Shown here: positions 6,699-9,320 of the stretch, piece by piece
How positions within the stretch are numbered: position 1 is the stretch's first letter
Layout: every line of letters starts with the position of its first letter
From: an uncultured Leptotrichia sp.
Lineage (GTDB): Bacteria; Fusobacteriota; Fusobacteriia; Fusobacteriales; Leptotrichiaceae
Assembly: GCA_937925095.1 (NCBI GenBank)
Contig: CALEXX010000031.1
Location: 1 to 9,320 of the forward strand
Length of the DNA: 9,320 bases
Direction of reading: 5' to 3'
Notes under the pieces: generated by a model
The model's input: only the letters and a program-made list of their open reading frames with translations
What the model was told of the DNA's origin: nothing
Database searches by the model: none
Translations under genes and position numbers: made by a program

Positions 6699-6724
6699 AA
6701 CAGTGTACAATTTTAGTATACGTT
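6699..6724 (+). promoter_or_regulatory. Inverted repeat / leader hairpin before mvaS
   Basis: AAC-(A)-GTGTAC (6699-6708) can pair with GTATAC-GTT (6716-6724) across a seven-base loop, with one bulged A and one G-U pair. This nine-bp stem sits between the promoter and the ribosome-binding site (AAGGAAGG, 6731-6738). It could be an operator for a dimeric repressor or an RNA hairpin shaping translation of mvaS. No T-run follows it, so it is not a terminator. Confidence 0.4.
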
Positions 6725-6750
6725 TTAATTAAGGAAGGCGGAAAATATAG

Positions 6751-7920
6751 ATGAACATAGGTATAGATAAATTTGGACTGGCAATTCCGAAATTTTTTCT
6801 GGATATTAGGGATTTAGCTATTGCCAGAAATGAAAATGCAAATAAATTTTTAAAAGGTCTTCTACAGATTGAAATGAGCGTTTCCCCAGTTACTCAGGAT
6901 ATTGTAACTTTAGGAGCCGCTGCCGCTCACGAATTTTTAACTGAAGAAGATAAAAAGAAAATAGATATGATTATTATTGGAACTGAAACTGGTGTAGACC
7001 AGAGTAAATCTGCATCTGTCTTTATTCATAATCTTCTTGGAATACAGCCTTTTGCTAGATGTATAGAAATTAAGGAAGCCTGTTACGGAGCTACTGCCGG
7101 TCTTGATTTTGCCAAAAAACATATTGAAAATAATCCTAATTCATATGTTCTTCTAATTGCTTCAGATATTGCAAAATATGGAATTGGAACTTCAGGGGAA
7201 TCTACTCAGGGTTCTGGAAGCTGTGCAATGCTTATAAAAAAGGATCCTAATATTTTAATTCTAAATAATGATAACGTATGTCAGACACGTGATATTATGG
7301 ATTTTTGGCGTCCTAATTATTCTGCCTTTCCTTATGTTGACGGACATTTTTCCACAAAACAGTATCTTGAATGTCTTGAAACAACATGGGCTGAATATTG
7401 CAGAAGAACTGGTAAAAAACTTGAAGATTTTACTGCCTTCTGTTTTCACCTTCCATTTCCTAAATTAGGATTGAAGGGATTAAACAGTCTTTTTGATAAA
7501 AATCTTGACAGGGAAGTTAAGGATAACCTTCTTGAGAACTTCCATACTTCCATTACATATAGCCGTAGAATCGGAAATATTTATACAGGTTCTCTTTATC
7601 TTGGCCTGCTTTCACTTCTTGAAAACAGTGACACTTTAAAGCCTGATGACAATATTGCTTTTTTCAGTTACGGAAGCGGAGCTGTCTGTGAAATATTTAC
7701 AGGTACTCTAGCTAAAAATTTTAAGGAAAATATTAACAGTCATCGTTTGGAAACTTTCCAAAATAGAAAAAAACTGTCTGTTTCCGAGTATGAAAAAATG
7801 TTCTTTGAAGAAATTATAGTTGATGAAGAAGGAAATTGCAGTTTTGAACCTGACGAAAGTCTATTTTCACTGGAAAAAATAGAAAACCACAAAAGAATAT
7901 ATAAGAAAAACTGTAAATAA
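6751..7920 (+). CDS. mvaS: Hydroxymethylglutaryl-CoA synthase
   Basis: This 389-residue thiolase-fold enzyme condenses acetyl-CoA with acetoacetyl-CoA to give HMG-CoA, the first committed step of the mevalonate route to isoprenoids. It is cytoplasmic. The catalytic triad falls at the same numbers as in the Enterococcus faecalis enzyme: E79 in IIIGTETGVDQSKS, nucleophile C111 in IKEACYGATAGLDFAKK, and H233 in FCFHLPFPKLG. Other family blocks are ASDIAKYG (about 137-144), STQGSGSCAML, DFWRPNYSAFPYVDGHFS (about 184-201) and the C-terminal FFSYGSGAVCEIFTG (about 304-318). Length is normal for bacterial MvaS. The ATG at 6751 is preceded by AAGGAAGGCGG. The next gene, mvaA, follows after 21 nt in the same direction and uses the product, so the two are surely one operon. 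No anomaly is seen. A bacterial MvaS rather than a general thiolase or KAS III is indicated by the E/C/H set and GSGAVCEIF. Confidence 0.96.
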   Translation: MNIGIDKFGLAIPKFFLDIRDLAIARNENANKFLKGLLQIEMSVSPVTQDIVTLGAAAAHEFLTEEDKKKIDMIIIGTETGVDQSKSASVFIHNLLGIQPFARCIEIKEACYGATAGLDFAKKHIENNPNSYVLLIASDIAKYGIGTSGESTQGSGSCAMLIKKDPNILILNNDNVCQTRDIMDFWRPNYSAFPYVDGHFSTKQYLECLETTWAEYCRRTGKKLEDFTAFCFHLPFPKLGLKGLNSLFDKNLDREVKDNLLENFHTSITYSRRIGNIYTGSLYLGLLSLLENSDTLKPDDNIAFFSYGSGAVCEIFTGTLAKNFKENINSHRLETFQNRKKLSVSEYEKMFFEEIIVDEEGNCSFEPDESLFSLEKIENHKRIYKKNCK

Positions 7921-7941
7921 TAATTCCCGAAAGGACTTACA

Positions 7942-9246
7942 ATGAATAATCCTAAAACTGGAAAACAAAAAAATATCTGGCTTGGATTTCATAAAAAAGA
8001 CAGGTTGGAACGTATTGCTATCTTAAAAGAAAATAATATAATAAATTCTGAATTTTCTGATATTTTAGAAAATAATGTAAATTTATCCTGCGATACTGCT
8101 GGGCAAATGACAGAAAATAATATTGGAACTTTTGCACTTCCACTTGGAATTGCTCCCTATTTTATAGTGAACGACATCGAATATAGTGTTCCAATGGTTA
8201 CTGAAGAGCCTTCTGTTATTGCAGCCTGCAGTTATGCAGCAAAACTTATTTCAAAATCAGGTGGATTTACTGTAAAGATAGAAAATAGAAAAATGATTGG
8301 AGAAGTAGCTCTTTACGATATTCCTGATTTTGATAAGGCAATGGAAGATATACTCAAAAACAAAAATGATATTTTAAGAATTGCAAATGAATCTTATCCT
8401 TCAATTGTTGCCAGAGGTGGTGGTGCCGAAAATATTGAAGCAAAAATATTGAAGGAAGGGGATACTTCCTTTCTTGTAGTATATCTTACAGCAGATGTGA
8501 AGGAAGCAATGGGGGCAAATATTCTGAATACAATGTTGGAAGGAATAAAGCCTCTTCTTGAAGATATTACAGGTGGAAAAGCACTTATGGCTATATTATC
8601 TAATTATGCTGTAAAGTCACTTGTAACTTCCACATGCGAAGTTGATCCTAGCCTGTTTAGCAATGATAAGGCTCAGGCTTTTAACATAGCCAAAAAAATA
8701 GAAATGGCATCGAAATTTTCAAAAATGGATATTTTTAGGGCAACTACCCATAATAAAGGAATATTTAACGGTATTGATGCTGTTGTAATCGCTACTGGAA
8801 ACGACTGGCGGGCAATAGAAGCTGGTGGACATGCCTATGCCACAAAGGATGGAAAGTACAGTGGTCTTACAGAATGGACTTTTGATGAAGAAAAATACAT
8901 ACTGAAAGGAAAACTTACATTACCAATGCCTGTTGCCAGTGTTGGGGGTTCTATCGGATTAAATCCCACTGTGAAAGCCGCTTTTAATATCTTAAACAAT
9001 CCAGATGCAAAAACTCTTGCAGGAATTATTGTTTCTGTTGGTCTTGCTCAAAATTTTGCTGCCTTAAAGGCACTGGTTTCTACCGGTATTCAAAAAGGAC
9101 ATATGAAATTACAGGCCAGATCTCTTGCTCTTTTTGCAGGAGCAGAAACTGAGGAAGTGGACATTGTTGTTGAAAAACTTCTGGAAACAAAATGTATAAA
9201 TTCCGAAAATGCAAAAAATATTTTAAAAGAAATTAGAAATAAATAG
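7942..9246 (+). CDS. mvaA: Hydroxymethylglutaryl-CoA reductase, class II (degradative-type family)
   Basis: This 434-residue enzyme interconverts HMG-CoA and mevalonate with two NAD(P)H. Beside mvaS the biosynthetic direction is expected. It belongs to the soluble class II family: there is no membrane anchor, and it has ENNIGTFALPLGIAP (about 58-72), VPMVTEEPSVIAACSYAAK (E89 likely catalytic, 83-101), the cofactor-binding DVKEAMGANILNTMLEGI (about 185-202), STCEVDP, K272 in THNKGIFNG, D288 in ATGNDWRAIEAGGHAYA, GGSIGLNP, and H387 in STGIQKGHMKLQARSLA. Length is typical of stand-alone class II reductases; unlike enterococcal MvaE there is no fused thiolase, so acetoacetyl-CoA must come from a thiolase encoded elsewhere. 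NADH or NADPH preference cannot be read with certainty. The ATG at 7942 has GAAAGGA six nt before it, and the gap from mvaS is 21 nt. The C-terminal flap domain containing H387 is intact. Confidence 0.96.
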   Translation: MNNPKTGKQKNIWLGFHKKDRLERIAILKENNIINSEFSDILENNVNLSCDTAGQMTENNIGTFALPLGIAPYFIVNDIEYSVPMVTEEPSVIAACSYAAKLISKSGGFTVKIENRKMIGEVALYDIPDFDKAMEDILKNKNDILRIANESYPSIVARGGGAENIEAKILKEGDTSFLVVYLTADVKEAMGANILNTMLEGIKPLLEDITGGKALMAILSNYAVKSLVTSTCEVDPSLFSNDKAQAFNIAKKIEMASKFSKMDIFRATTHNKGIFNGIDAVVIATGNDWRAIEAGGHAYATKDGKYSGLTEWTFDEEKYILKGKLTLPMPVASVGGSIGLNPTVKAAFNILNNPDAKTLAGIIVSVGLAQNFAALKALVSTGIQKGHMKLQARSLALFAGAETEEVDIVVEKLLETKCINSENAKNILKEIRNK

Positions 9247-9320
9247 ATAGAATATTCAAAAAATTATATTTATTCATTTACTAAAATTTCACTTATATAA
9301 AACAGTCATTCATAAAGAAA
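9247..9320. other. Intergenic sequence after mvaA, no feature seen
   Basis: The last 74 bases are A/T-rich. I see no stable GC stem with a T-run and no start of a new gene, so the operon may continue or end beyond the window. Confidence 0.5.

Overview
The window is very AT-rich and codon use is strongly A/T-biased. Two tandem secreted M13 metallopeptidases, a mevalonate-pathway gene pair and a patch of polymorphic-toxin debris together suggest a host-associated Fusobacteriota of the Leptotrichia type. The genus is an inference from gene content and base composition, not a demonstrated placement.

Positions 1 to about 2010 (all minus strand) look like a decayed array of toxin C-terminal and immunity modules. 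Read 5' to 3' on the minus strand, the order is: an IS3-family (IS150-type) mini-remnant; the truncated C-terminal end of an unrecognised toxin-like protein; a membrane-anchored candidate immunity protein broken by a frameshift in a homopolymer; a second small two-helix membrane protein; an orphan deaminase-type toxin domain that keeps its HAE and CxxC zinc motifs but has no start codon; and a SUKH (SMI1/KNR4) immunity gene running off the left edge. Most of these pieces are too short or too broken to appear as ordinary ORFs.

Positions 2012 to 2286 are non-coding. They hold a possible promoter reading towards the IS remnant and a probable rho-independent terminator for the peptidase genes.

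Positions 2287 to 6534 (minus strand) hold two paralogous, exported M13 (PepO/neprilysin-type) zinc endopeptidases in tandem, 77 bp apart. Both have complete active sites, but both lack the cysteines usual near the C-terminus of eukaryotic M13 enzymes.

Positions 6535 to 6750 are a divergent control region. It has a good sigma-70-type promoter and a 5' leader hairpin facing right, and an extended -10 facing left.

Positions 6751 to 9246 (plus strand) hold mvaS (HMG-CoA synthase) and mvaA (class II HMG-CoA reductase) as a two-gene operon. They catalyse the two committed steps from acetoacetyl-CoA to mevalonate for isoprenoid synthesis. The thiolase and the later kinases and decarboxylase are not in this window. 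All catalytic residues are present in both enzymes, so this part is ordinary metabolism. The unusual material is in the left-hand 2 kb.
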